Shown here: piece after piece, positions 44,201-55,882 of the stretch | Layout of the letters: each line of letters opens with the position of its first letter | Position numbering within the stretch: the stretch's first letter is position 1 | Assembly (NCBI GenBank): GCA_907164885.2 | Contig: OU015490.1 | Location: 226,320,554-226,384,553 of the forward strand | Direction: 5' to 3' | Origin: Dolomedes plantarius | Lineage: Eukaryota; Arthropoda; Arachnida; Araneae; Dolomedidae | DNA: 64,000 bases | Notes under the pieces: generated by a model | Seen by the model: the letters and a program-made list of their open reading frames with translations, nothing else | The model's database searches: none | What the model was told of the DNA's origin: nothing | Program-made: the position numbers and the translations under genes

Positions 44201-46428
44201 GTACTACTAGAGTCTCTTAGTACAGCATGGTGTGGCAAGTAGTAAGAATTAGCCTTATCATACTCGGCTTCTGGAACAACTTCTATGTGATTAAGCTCTA
44301 AGTACTCTTTCATGAACTGTCTATATTGGTTGTATTTTTCCGGGTCAGACCTGAGATGACGTTCTATACCTATCAATCTACGAATGGCTGTTTGTTTAGA
44401 CTGCCCTAACTGCGTAGGAGATGATTTAAATGGCAACCTAACTGTGTATCTGCCATCTTCATTTCTTGAATGTGTCTCTTTAAAATGCTCCTCGCAAGAT
44501 CTTTCTAAGGAAGTTAGAGGATTTGCTCGAGGAACAGAATCCAACTCCCAAAATTTATGAATTAGATCATCCGACACTAATTGAATATTATTTACATGAA
44601 GAATTTGACTGAATGAAGAAGCTCTACCACCTATCACCCAACCAAGTTCTGACCGAATTGCAAAGGGCTTATCCTCCCCCATCGACAACGTCTGACTCTT
44701 CAACAATGGTAGTGTGAGATCGATTCCAAGAAGAATATCGACCTGACTACTTTTGTGAAACGTTGGGTCAGCTAACGTGAGATCCCCAAAGATTTCAGAA
44801 TATGAAGCATCCAAATCTTGGTGCGGAAGCACGCCCACTATTTTGTTCACCACGTACACGTTAGCACTAAAAGAACTCTGAGATGGAAAATGTGGACTGA
44901 ACTGAATTTGGGATATTCCATTTGTTCGAGTGTCTGAAGAGCCTAAACAAGAAATACGAACATTGGCCTTTTGTTTACTTAGACCCAGCCTTTCGATGCA
45001 CTCACTTGTGATCAGTGACGCCTGACTACCACTATCTAATAAACATCTGCATAATTGATAATTGCCCCATATATCTCTTACACGAATGACGGCTGTGGAG
45101 AGCAGAATTTGAACACTAGGGCCAACATTTGAAATGCAAGATGTAATATCAACCGTTCGTGAATTATCGGACGTTTCATCAGAACTACTTGCTCCGGGAA
45201 CAGAAGTAGGCGAAAACACGGGAGCATTTATAGAAAGCCCACCTGAATTTGGCATATTTCCCTGACTGCCTCTTCCACTAACAAATTCAATATGAAGCAA
45301 GGTGTGATGAGGTTTTTTGCACGTGTGGCATTTGAATTTACTTCTACAAGCCTGAACGCCGTGAAATTGTGTTAAGCAGTTGAAACAAACATTATTTGAT
45401 TTAACAAATTCCCAACGCTTCTGAACTTGCATTTTTGAGAATGTTTCACATTTACTTAGGGTATGTTCCTTATGACAGAGCGGACACTGTGGCTGTATGT
45501 TCGACGCAACTAATGTTACCTTTTTTTTGACATTTCTCTTTGCACATTGATTTGCTGTCATGATTGATCTGGCATGAGTTGAAAGAAATTGTAGTAAGTC
45601 ATCTAACTTAGGTATTGCATCAACTTTAAGTGTTCTTTCGAACCAAGTTCTAGTATTAGAATCTAGTTTGAATAGTATGGAAAACATAAGAAAGGTGTCT
45701 GCAGTTTGATCAATTTTGAATTTTAAAGATTCTAAAGTTCTCACAAATTCCTTCGTTGAATCTATTAAATTTAACATTTGGGTGGATGATTCGTTATGGA
45801 TTGGTGTCATGTTAATGAATTTTTTCATCAGTGAGGAAAGTATTTCTCGTTTGTTAAAGTACCTTTCGGTTAGAAGGTCCCAGGCAATTTGAAAATTAGT
45901 GTTAGAAATGGGTAGTGAATGTATAACCCTTTGTGCATCACCCCTCAAAACACCCTTCAGGTACTGCAATTTTTGAGCTCCTGTCAAGTTTGGATTGTCC
46001 GAAACAGCTGCTCGAAATAAATCAGAAAACGTTAACCAATCTTCAATTGTTCCCGAAAATGTTGGTAAGGATAGCGTAGGAAGTTTTACATCTGCTGACT
46101 CAGAACTTTTAACATTTGAACTTTTAGGTTGTTGCTCAGCTCCATGACTCTTATGAATGTTTGTACCAATAAGAGCAAGCATCTGTTCTAAAACGTCCAA
46201 AAGGTCATCCTTTTCAATAGAATAATCGTCTATTTCTTCATCCTTACAGTTAGTTATTATTGAGTTGAAAATACCTTTTATTTCATTTGTTAATTCGACA
46301 AAACGATTTTTTCTAATCTCTAATTCTGCCAAATTTAAATTTTGAATATCACCCTCGGTCTTTGTTTTAAGGCGCGTAATGCTTGATTTAACACTCCTTT
46401 TTTGGTTTAGTAACGTTTTGAATTCCAT
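41269..46428 (-). CDS. BEL/Pao Gag-Pol polyprotein with one in-frame UGA
   Basis: The polyprotein supplies capsid-like, protease, reverse transcriptase, RNase H and integrase functions. I take the ATG at 46428, since upstream open sequence lacks an ATG. In order, counting from the open frame at 46566: DUF1759-type Gag region (about 163-260), Cys/His zinc knuckles (361-425, CPLCH and CHTCKKPHH), aspartic protease with DSGS (511-514), Pao-type region, RT with DVEKMF Asp 839 and YVDD (915-918), RNase H (HAFCDASEKAY), an HHCC zinc-binding module (HYHLTLLHAG...CIPC), integrase with GIDFAG, CDRGTNF and FGGLWE (DDE complete), and a DUF5641-type C-terminal domain. The frame is continuous for about 1,720 codons except a UGA at 43450-43452, at the RT/RNase H border after LLQEL, where relatives have Trp. 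The element is otherwise intact. The UGA may be a single mutation or a leaky stop. Confidence 0.93.
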
Positions 46429-46861
46429 CTTACAACCCAAGATACGACAAGAAAAATTCCTCCTTTCAACCCCACTCGTAAAACGCAGGGGACGCAGCCG
46501 TTTGACACTTACAGAAAGGAACCAACGCGAAGCGAAACGCTTACAAACACCCCACTCAAATAACAAGGGGACGTTCTAATCAACCGTTCGAAAATGCAGA
46601 AAGGAACCAACGTTGCAGTTCAAACGATCTTTCGGTATGCAGAAAGGAACCACCGTAGAATTGACGAATTGGAGTTTCAACGTTTGATGTTCAATAAGAG
46701 CACAAATCAAGAATGGCAGACACAGCAGTTAATTACCAGCAACAATATAACTTTAGAATAGATTACTTTTTCTTATTAATTGTTTTCAACTTAATTTCTG
46801 AATATTTCATGATACGTTACAAGGGAATGATTCAGGCTACCGGCTCGAATGGCCAAAATAA
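46429..46861 (-). other. 5' untranslated leader of the BEL/Pao element
   Basis: Between the 5' LTR and the ATG. The plus-strand sequence cagaaaggaacca occurs three times (46513, 46595 and 46638), with gcagaaaggaacca shared by the last two. A TGGCC stretch about 8 bases from the LTR edge was considered as primer-binding site but does not fit a tRNA 3' end well. Confidence 0.6.
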
Positions 46862-47133
46862 TGTATATAGAATGGTTCGTAGAATGTTTCATAGAATGGT
46901 TCTTAGAATGTTTCGTAGAATGGTTCATAACTTAATTGGAATTGAGAAAAACAACTTACTCATTATTTTGTTTTACTTTAATTCATCTCAGAAACCGACG
47001 CCGAACTGAACACAGCCATACAGAACGTAAACATAATCGCTCTCTTCAGTAACGGTTACAGAGAAAAGAAACAAACATGAAAAGGCGCTCGCAGCGCCAA
47101 TCGACAAGTGGACTGTATGAAATTTACTGAACA
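46862..47133 (-). repeat. 5' LTR of the BEL/Pao element
   Basis: Same sequence as 40794-41065 except one visible substitution. Followed on the outside by GTATC. Confidence 0.96.
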
Positions 47134-47138
47134 GTATC

Positions 47139-47694
47139 TATCTCATAATATGTAAGCAAGGTAAGTGCTACTCCGTGAATTTATTTCATTTGAAAATAAA
47201 CCGTAGTTAAACTAATATCTAAACTTCAATAAAAATATTTAATGACAAAAGTACAAATATTTAACCTAAGATAAATTTCATCGGTTTAACGAATTTTTTA
47301 AATGACAGTTTGTTCTAAATGAAAACTTTGTTCCTTCATAATGACTTTGTAAGAATTTTATTAAACCTGTTTATTAAACCATTTAGGGTTTTAACAGATT
47401 TTTTCGTTACTTATAATGAACTTCAAAAGCATTTTCGACGAATTCTTCCTTCTATTGTTTGGTATTATCAAACGTCTAACACAGATCGTTTGATGTCGTT
47501 TTAAAATTAAATCAGAAATTTGAATAAACCGTTGGAAACGTTTGGAACAAGGGTGTCTTTTAAGAACCTTTTGGCTAACCTGGGCCACACTGAGGGATGA
47601 GGGATGGACTTGGGCCGCATTGAAAATGAGTAAATTAATAAATTAATATGAGTAAAAAAACATCCATGAAAACTAAGATAAAAAAATATTTCAG
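47139..47694. other. AT-rich DNA without a recognised gene
   Basis: No motif recognised in the short frames on either strand (47319-47504, 47391-47588). Confidence 0.55.
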
Positions 47695-47890
47695 GTAGTC
47701 TCTTCTAACGAAACTACCACGGGTATTAACGTAGGATTACTTATCGTTGCTTACCTCTTTTCTTTTGACGAATTTTGGTACTTTTCTGTTTAACTGTTTA
47801 CTGCTACTGGGTTTTGCGCTCTGCCAAAATTATAACTCGCGACGGACTCTGATTTTTTTCTCTCCGGAGGACCCTTAGTGAGGAACGTAA
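47695..47890 (+). repeat. Dispersed repeat, copy 2
   Basis: Matches the reverse complement of 27768-27962. The segment 47765-47820 also matches 5278-5330, so at least three copies exist in the window. Confidence 0.75.
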
Positions 47891-48033
47891 TCGTATGTTA
47901 AAAGAGGGCAACATACATGTGAAACTAAAGGAATATTTTACCATTTTGTGTGAAACTACTGAATCCGTGTCTGGTTCGATGGAAGTGGTGCAATTCTCAG
48001 TGAGTTCTTAAGGTCTTTTATATGTCTTGTCAG

Positions 48034-48385
48034 GGCTCGAAGTAAGCTTACAGCAACGCGCTGGATTTCGGTACTGAGGGTGCTCGGATCAAATCCCGAA
48101 TAGCACCCTTAAATAAGTATCCAGGCCGGATATGGGCATGCTAAATCCGCAGACCGGAATGTCCCTCTGTGAGGTCAGGGAGGGTAGGAGATGGTATAAT
48201 CCCCCAGACGTCACCCCTGGGGTTACAGGGTCAAAATTGAGGTGGAAACTAGCTGAGACGAGCTCCGACCCTTGTGGTGCTATATTAACATGAGCCGCAC
48301 ACTTTAACCTGAAGCTTATATACACCTGGTCTGGGAATTCCAGCCAGGGGGTATTAGAAACAACAACATATGTCTTGTCAAGGGA
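48034..48385 (+). mobile_element. SINE family B copy, longest in the window
   Basis: Degenerate box A region (gctcgaagtaagcttac) and a clear box B-like GGATCAAATCC at 48088-48098, then a body of about 280 bp ending in an aac-type tail (agaaacaacaacatatg). Longer than the copies at 23508 and 38622. The minus-strand frame 48089-48451 is a shadow of this SINE. Confidence 0.72.
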
Positions 48386-48464
48386 ACGATCTTGACTACT
48401 AGTTCTACTAGATCTTGCATTACTAGTTCTCCAGGGTAGCGGGTTTGTCACGCTTAGCTTAGAG

Positions 48465-49287
48465 CAGTGGTGCGCATACTTTTGTCGACCGCGACCAATT
48501 TTATTTCAATTAAAAACCACGCGACCCCAATGAAAATTGATTGGTAACAGAAATTTAAAAGCAGTATTGTAAAAATTAGGAAAATGTTAACAAAAGTATA
48601 GAAAAATGAAATAGGCAAATTTTGAGAATCTATGTAAAAAACCGATGAACTGTAACTTTTAGGTATGTTATTTGCATTGCATAACAACAATTTTTTAAAA
48701 GTCTTTTTTACCATCTACACCTGTTTTTTGCCAAATCTCATATGACGAAAACTTCGTATCTAAATGTTTATCTAAATGTTTATTTAGATAAACATTAGCA
48801 AAAATTAAAATTAAAAAGGAGACTTATTTTAAGATAATATGCTTCCTATTAAAAGTCTGAAATATCTAAACTTCATTTAGTTATATAAAACTTCACTACA
48901 AAAAAATCATTGAGAAGGGTGAACCTAGACCTCATATAGTATTTCTTTAATATTTAAGTATAAATATTTGAGTTTGCCACTATCGTATCATCGTTGTTAG
49001 GTTTTTATAGCTACTCAATTGGAAAACCCAGTCTCGCACATAGAGATAAAAGCCAATGGTAAAATCAATGCAGTCTTTTAGACTGTTTGACTCCTTATTT
49101 AACAATGTATATTTTTAACATATAAAAATATAAATAAAACTATTAAAGACATGTAATTATAAAAATTTTAAAGTATGTTTATTAATTAAATAATTCAGTA
49201 TATAAATTTGCTTCAGACTATCTGCGACCCCTCCCATTTTTTTCACGACCCCTGTGTGGGTCGCGACCCACAGTTTTCGCACCACTG
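48465..49287. mobile_element. hAT-like non-autonomous element, 823 bp, with perfect 8 bp target duplication
   Basis: Ends CAGTGGTGCGCATACTTTTG and, on the other strand, CAGTGGTGCGAAAACTGTGG, both leading into cgcgacc. GCTTAGAG lies on each side (48457-48464 and 49288-49295). An 8 bp duplication and CAGTGGT tips define hAT. The interior is AT-rich without transposase. An internal duplication atctaaatgtttat occurs near 48758-48785. Confidence 0.92.
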
Positions 49288-49295
49288 GCTTAGAG

Positions 49296-50934
49296 TATTA
49301 AAAGCATGTAAGGAGTAAAGAATGATGCAAGCCTACGCTTCACGACTGTCAAAGTTATCATACTTAGGAGAAAATGCAGTAGAAAATGACAGACAATTCG
49401 GCTGAAGTGCTAAATCCATATTGGTGTGGTGAGATTTTGGCACAGTTTCGCTCTGGAACGCCAATTTGGGGGGAAAATATCTCTCCCCCCCAGTCATCAG
49501 AGCATTTGGATTTTTCTGCACTTGTTCGACAGAAAAGGTATGTTTCGAAAGCATGTAATGTGCTTTTTATGAGACATGTGAAACTTTGGGAAGACCATGG
49601 GCGACGTAGTGAAATTGAAATGTGTCTTTGGGTCGGATTTGTTTAGGGACTTAAAAAAAATGGTCATCCAAATTTTCTTCAAGTTAAAACTTTAATAAAA
49701 TTTTGTACCAAATTAAGTTTATCGTTATTATAGCGCATACAATTATACATTGCACGAAATAGTAGCATCTATAAATCCAGTTTTAGAAGATATAAAGTCC
49801 TTGAAATTAAATAATTATGCTAAATAAAGTTTGGAAAATAAATCACTAAAGAAAGTACATTGTACAATAGTTAATATAATAGTATTAGTACTAAACATTC
49901 ATATTTAGTTCCGCATTTATTTACGTAAATTTAATGTTTACAAATTGAAGTCGAACAAGGAAACGCCTGGCTTAAAAATCTGACACAAACTTAATTTTCT
50001 ATAATAATACTTCGAAACATTATTCTTGTGGTTATTTTCGGACAAACATCGCATAAATCGTGACTTCCTTACAGAACGCTTTCAAGCAAACAAGAGGATA
50101 ATTTTGAGGGAACAGGCAATCTCCTAAACAAACAACGTATTGGTAAAGAATGTAATTTAACTCCAGGCTCTTAATTTTCAATAAGATATATTACCAGAGA
50201 AATAATTAACTACTCTTGTTGGTTGCATTCTGCAAACACGCATTAATGATTTGTAATCCAAAGTAATTAGATCCAGTTCGATACATGTGACCTTAAATGA
50301 ACAAACTGTTTCACATCTGGGGAGAGTAAGATTCAGTTAATTGCTATTCGGTGGTCATAAGTTCTTAGAGTTAATGAATAACAGGATGAAAGAGTATTTT
50401 CAATAGCATTTATATGATATTTAACTTTCAGCTTAGGTGGCCCATTTTTCAGATTTCTTCTTTAGAAAAGTAAATTTCATACTCACTTTGTAAGACTGGC
50501 CATTAGAGTGGTTATATATATATATATATATATATAATAAATACAGCGATCAATGTATGCAATTGATGTAAAAAAAATATTTATATAAAAGTTGTACTGG
50601 ATATTTTTACAGACAAAATAATGTAGAAGAAAATATACAAATTAAATCTAATAGAACATACTAATGAATATAGTACAGTTTGAGGAACATATATTTTACC
50701 ATATTTTAACGGGACGTCTGCTGAGCTGGCAAGTGAGTGGGTTGTGTGATTTTGAGCTCGTGAATTCGAAGTATTTTAGAGGGGATTTTTTTAGTATTAT
50801 TAGAAAAATTGTGGATAATCGTAATAATTGGGATGCAGGCTACACGCCTATGCAAAAATTATTGTGAAAAAGTGTTAAAATTGAAAATAACAGCACTTAG
50901 AATATAAAGTTCGAAGTAGGCCTAACGTGTACAG
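49296..50934. other. Unassigned AT-rich DNA
   Basis: Contains overlapping frames at 49333-49650 with a small hairpin (ggggggaaaatatctctcccccc) that I cannot assign to a family, and a (TA)n run at about 50514-50537. No element ends seen. Confidence 0.5.
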
Positions 50935-50959
50935 GGCGTTCCGGAGCTTACAGCCGTCG

Positions 50960-50996
50960 ACCAAGCAGACACCCTCAGCGGGCGTGTCTGCTTGGT
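50960..50996. other. 13 bp stem-loop in the presumed LINE leader
   Basis: ACCAAGCAGACAC and GTGTCTGCTTGGT pair perfectly around an 11-base loop. Direct repeats tgctgactgagta follow at about 50999 and 51016. Confidence 0.85.
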
Positions 50997-51258
50997 AATG
51001 CTGACTGAGTATTTAATGCTGACTGAGTAGTGTCATTTTGTGCAGCTGTTTCGAAATCTTTTTCTGTTATGCATTTCCTGTTAATTGTATTTTAAGGTTC
51101 CAATATATTGTAGATCATGTATGAAAAGTGGTTCATACGACATAGTTGATTTATTTTTCGACATTGATTGAAGGTTTGCAATAAGTAAGGCGCTATGCCC
51201 CTAGAGATTCTAAATCAGCTTTGATCAAATCAAAAACAAAAACACCTCAGATTAAAAA

Positions 51259-52418
51259 TATGGAAGTGTTAACACCAGGCACGAGTGGTAAAGATGAGGA
51301 GTTAAGGGGAAAATATAAAGATATATGAAAACCAAGTACGAGCGGTAGGGAAGATGAGGTTATGGATAAGGAAAAGGAGAAGAAAGATTATGATTCGGCG
51401 TATGCCTGCAGGGAACAAACAGTAAAAGATATTCATGAGATGATTTACAGATAACTATCGCTTTGAGCAATTTGGAGCCACAGGAAAAAGAAAGGATGTT
51501 GATAGACATTAATACATTGGTCACCCTCTTTAAGAAGCAGCAAGCTCACACACAATTCGTTAGAGGAATATTACATGAGAGTAAAAAGTCGAGGGAAGTT
51601 GGTGAAACATGCGCAGAGGTAGACAAACAAAAATCTAGATCAAGATCAAGGTTCAAATAAAGGAAAAGACAGGAAAAAGAAAAACATATAATTGCAATAT
51701 ATCCAAATGCAGAACAAACATCCATTGAAACGAGACTAACGGTGCAGAAAAATATAGAGCCGGGTAAATTTAAAGGAGCCGTGACAGTATGTAGGAGAAT
51801 AAATAGAGGGGGAGTCCTATTTTGGATTGAAAAAGAAGAAGACATCGAAAAAATTATAGAAGAAATGGGGAAAAATGCTCAGCTGAGAACAGAATTTAAA
51901 GTTTAAAAACCAAAGAAAAAGAACCCAAATATAATAATATACAATGTTCAGAAGGACTATGAAGATAAAGAGTCTATTGACAAACTGATAAAATTTATGA
52001 AGAATTGAAAGACGAAGAGACCAAAGTCATAACGAAATATAAAATGGAAAGAGGGACTAATTGTATAATTGGTGTAACAGGAGACGTATATAAGAGAATT
52101 AAGGATCTTAAAAGACTTAAGTTAGAGTGGGAAAGCTATAATTTCAAAGATTATGTATGACCGAGAGTCTGTTTTAGATGCTGGAAATTCGGTCACCCAA
52201 TAAAATATTGTAAAGCAGAAATACCGACTTGTAAGAACTGTGGTAGAGAAGGTCATGAAATGAATGATTGTGCAAATGACACATTCTGTTCAAATTGCAA
52301 AAGGTTAAATTTAACGAGTAGAATTAAAGTAGATACAGACCACAAGCCCACCGATATGAGGTGCCAATTTTACAGCACCGACGTGGAGCGGATAAAATCG
52401 CAAACTGATTATGGATAA
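51259..52418 (+). pseudogene. LINE ORF1 (Gag-like, CCHC zinc knuckles), frameshifted
   Basis: An RNA-binding protein of an R1-type LINE. Starts MEVLTPGTSGKDEELRGKY, broken by a stop at about 51325; open again at 51463-51660 (LEPQEKERMLIDINTLVTLF). Homology continues in shifting frames through IEPGKFKGAVTVCRRINRGG, a segment GTNCIIGVTGDVYKRI, and the knuckles CFRCWKFGHPIKYC, CKNCGREGHEMNDC and CSNCK (about 52170-52310). It ends with a conserved tail (RCQFYSTDVERIKSQTDY, stop 52416). The order of knuckles and tail fits R1-clade ORF1. Confidence 0.75.
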
Positions 52419-55241
52419 TACCTCAACTGCTTGTATTAATGTTGCGCATCTAAATATAATTAATTCTTATACAGCAGTGGCACAACTTTCTATAGACTTC
52501 ATTGAACATAATTGGAACGTCGTCTCAATTGATGAACCCTACCTTACAAAAAGAAAATTAGCTGGTTTAACAGGCAATTTTTGCCTAATTCACACTTTAC
52601 AAGATGCTAGAGCAGTAATTATACTGAATAAGAGAATTAAAACTGTAAAGATACATGTTACTGAAAACGTAGTGGCGGATAGGTGTGAATATTTAAACTT
52701 TAATTTTATTGTTATTTCGGCGTATATATCACCAGTGCAGAATGTAAATATTGATAGAACAGAACCTCGCATAACCTATATCAAAGAAATTTTAAGAAAA
52801 AAAATATATGAAAAAGTCTTACTACTGGGTGATTTAAATGCTAAATCAACCACTTTGGGGCAGAGACCCACAGATCTACGCGGCACGATGATATTGGAAA
52901 TGGTTACTACGTATGAGGGCATTATACATAATAACCCGGATAGTCTGCCGACCTACTGCGGTCCTATTGGACTTGGGTGGATAGACCTGGCTATCACATT
53001 TGGCTTTAGTGAAACAGAAATAAAGGACTGGGCTGTAATTGATAATAATACACTGACAGATCATAACACTATTACCTTGACTATAACGCCAGATTATTTA
53101 CATACGGAAGTTTACTTCAGGAATAGATGGGATATGAAAAATATCCAAAAGATAAACTTTCAGGTTAAACTCAGGAAATTAACCTCAATCCTAGTTCTTA
53201 CAGACCGATATGTCTACTCCCCATTTTGGGGAAAGTTTCGGATAAAATCCTCTCCAATAGAGTGATTGAACATCTTGAAAGTATGAGTTTATAGTCTGAA
53301 AATCAATTTGGCTTTAGGAGGAATAGGGAAGTAGTAGAAGCATTGAATACTTTTTGATAAAATTAAAGAAAACAAAGAGAATGGCTACCATACGTGCTTA
53401 ATTGCTCTGGATGTGAAAAATGCATTTGATTCATTTAGAATAAAAAGAATAAAGGAAGAACTTGACAAAACTGAAATGGATACTAACTTAATGAAAATAA
53501 TAATTTTAAATAATGGATTATCTGAATGACCGTACTGTATATATAAATGAAGAACAAGAGTGGGAATATAATATTGGCGTACCACAGGGTTCGTCCATTG
53601 GGCCAATCCTGTGGTTACTAATTATTAATGAGTTGATATTAGAGGATGTGGGCGATGGCAACAAAATACAGGCATTTGCGGAAGATATAGTAATACTGCT
53701 TTGGTGTAAAGTTATATATAGATTTGCAGAGATAGCGAGAGCAATAATAGAAAAATGTTCGAACTGGGCCGATAAAGACCAACTACAATTTAGTATCGAA
53801 AAATCCAACTACATAATAATACCACACAAAGGAGAAGTTACAAGGAGACCCCCGATTAAGTTTAAAGGGGAGAACATAAAATACAATGAGCATACTAAAT
53901 ACTTAGGAATTTACTTAGACGAGAAGTTAAATTTTAACTTTCATATGAATAATATTAGAGATAAGGCATTAAAATTTCAACACAGTATCAAAGAGTTCGT
54001 GGGGTTTGAAACCTGACATTGTCAAAAAGTTATATTTAACTGTAATAGAAAATATACAAATGCATGGAGTGCAGTCATGGTATAATTGTAAACATACAAT
54101 GGATTTAAAATTAAGATAGATACAACGACCATTCTTAATAATGTTAACTAAATGTTACAGAAAAGTTTCGACTGATGCACTCCACGTTCTATCAGGATGC
54201 TTACCATTAGACTTAACAACTAAAATTGAAAAGAGTATCTATGAAATCTACAATAAAGGATCAGAAATAAAATTAGGAGACATCGTACTGAACGCGCAGA
54301 ATTGCGAACCAAAAGCCGACCTCTAAAGACAGTACGTGAAATGAGGAAATATGAATGGACATATAACATGGAATTCAAATCGAACATTAAATACTACACT
54401 GATGTCTCTAAAACCAACGAAGGGGTTGGTGCGGCGTGTACACATTACACCCTTAATGTTTTAGAACAAACAAAACTTAAACGTGTACCTAATAATGCAT
54501 CATCCTATAGCGCCGAAGTTGAAGCCATTGACATGACCATCACTGATGCTATAAGTGAAGGAATACAGGGAATTGACGTTTACAGTGATTCTAGAAGCAC
54601 ACCGCAAGCTATATGTGCATATTTTTTTAAGGGAGATAGGATTGAAAATATAAAAATACCTAATAAAAAGTCATGAGATATCAGTAAACTTACACTGGGT
54701 TAAAGCCCACTGTGGGATTAATGAAAATGAGATGGTAGACGCAGCAGCTAAACAAGCAACAACACTGAATGAAATCACAGGAAATTATAAATTAACTAAA
54801 GAACAGATTAAGAATAAAATTAAGAATTATTACATAAATATATGGCAAGAAAATTGGGAGAGAAGCAGTGTAGGAAGGAAAGTATTTGAGGTATTCCCTA
54901 GAGTTTCTACGAAAAGACTGTCGGCAGATTTCCTTGTTAATCAAGCAATAACTGAACATGGCTGTATAGGAGTCTATCAAAACAGATTTTTTGCTAAAAC
55001 AGATCTTTGTGAGTGTGGCAATATACAAAATATAAAGCACTGTATATACAATTGTAGCAAATGGGTTGAAGCACGAAAAAACTTACCTTTGGACTTTGAA
55101 GAGGGGGCCCCTAGTAAATTATTTACATATTATTATTGTAGAAGGTATATCAAGAATATTATGCAGGAACTTATGAATATACACTTCCTCCTACAAGGGG
55201 AAGGTGTATATCCTCTCAGATTGAAAAAAAAAGACACGTAA
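52411..55241 (+). pseudogene. LINE ORF2: endonuclease, reverse transcriptase, RNase H; deleted and frameshifted
   Basis: From the ATG at 52411, an AP-type endonuclease is open to 53265: NVAHLNI, SIDEPY (Glu), LLGDLNAKSTTLG, GWIDLAITFG and TDHNTITLT. At about 53160 the sequence jumps to the middle of the RT (RPICLLPILGKV-like, other frame), so part of the linker and early RT is deleted. RT blocks follow: FGFRRNRE, LIALDVKNAFDSF, GVPQGSSIGPILW (53575) and AFAEDIVIL (53671-53699), where FADD has become FAED, losing one catalytic Asp. RNase H: YYTDVSKTNEGVG, SAEVEAIDM and VYSDSRS, then, after a frameshift near 54675, WVKAHCGINENEMVDAAAKQ. A Cys-rich tail (CECGN...HCIYNC) precedes the stop. Confidence 0.82.
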
Positions 55242-55436
55242 ACGAATTGCAAAAAGAAAAACTTCGGGACCCGGCAGGGCTGGATTGCCGTCGGGATGAT
55301 TAGATTTATTATTGAAGGGCCGTATAACTTTCAGGTGTGGACGGCGGCGATATTACTTACCGTATTTTAATATATTTTGGATAATACCCAATCGTCTGTC
55401 ACGTCAGCAAGAAAAAAAATATTTTTTTGTCTATTT

Positions 55437-55846
55437 CGTTGTTATACACGTGACGCAAAATTAGTTTAAAGTATCACAAAAAGAAAAGAAACCTCGTGAT
55501 TAGCATTTAATAAATTAAATTCTAAAATTTAATCTTTGAAAATTCCCCAAAAGTCAGAAAATGGATGCAAAGATTCAAAAAAGATTTCATTTTAAAGGAA
55601 TTTTTATGATCTTTCTCGTGATATAAATTTTATAACCGTAAAATTATTATTTTAAATTGAAAATTTAAAAAAAGGTACTAAAACAGCTTTAAAATGTAAT
55701 TTAAAAAATCTAAGAAGAATTTTTCAAAAATCTTTCTCAGTGCACCCCTACACAATAAGAAGAAGCGCCATGCAAAAGCCCTTTAGGTCCAGCGGTTTGG
55801 TCTGTACTTTATATGGCACTCAGTCAGTCAGTCAGTTATGAAACTG

Positions 55847-55862
<16 letters not shown>
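55437..55862 (-). mobile_element. 5' part of a Helitron derivative, third copy
   Basis: Matches the first ~440 bp of the elements at 20168 and 31279: cacgtgacgcaaaattag, tttaaagga(a)tttttatgatc, tttaggtccagcggtttggtctg and actcagtcagtcagtcagt, ending toward a (TA)n run at 55846-55880. The helicase part and 3' end are absent. Confidence 0.75.

Positions 55863-55882
<20 letters not shown>

Larger units (their letters stand above)
40794..47133 (-). mobile_element. Full-length BEL/Pao LTR retrotransposon, young
   Basis: Two 272 bp LTRs bound the element, and GTATC lies on each outer side (40789-40793 and 47134-47138), the 5 bp duplication expected for BEL/Pao. The LTRs differ at one position that I can find (an A/G at about 40993 versus 47062). 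The internal part encodes one minus-strand Gag-Pol frame. A purine-rich tract (plus-strand complement ttccgccccccttgg, 41066-41080) directly precedes the 3' LTR. It is the most recent large insertion in the window. The only coding lesion seen is one in-frame UGA. Confidence 0.96.
50935..55390 (+). mobile_element. Decayed R1-like non-LTR retrotransposon (LINE)
   Basis: Two overlapping reading regions in LINE order: ORF1 with three CCHC-type knuckles and ORF2 with AP-endonuclease, reverse transcriptase and RNase H. ORF2's ATG (52411) overlaps the ORF1 stop (52416-52418), as in R1-type elements. The 5' limit is uncertain; a hairpin-bearing leader from about 50935 may belong. After the ORF2 stop (55241) there is a short GC-richer 3' tail (ggacccggcagggctggatt) before Helitron-derived sequence starts near 55437. 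Confidence 0.8.

Noticed and set aside
46838..46861. Primer-binding site (TGGCC...) next to the BEL/Pao 5' LTR
   Set aside because: Too few bases would separate the T-loop-like part from CCA for a normal tRNA 3' end, so I could not assign a primer tRNA.
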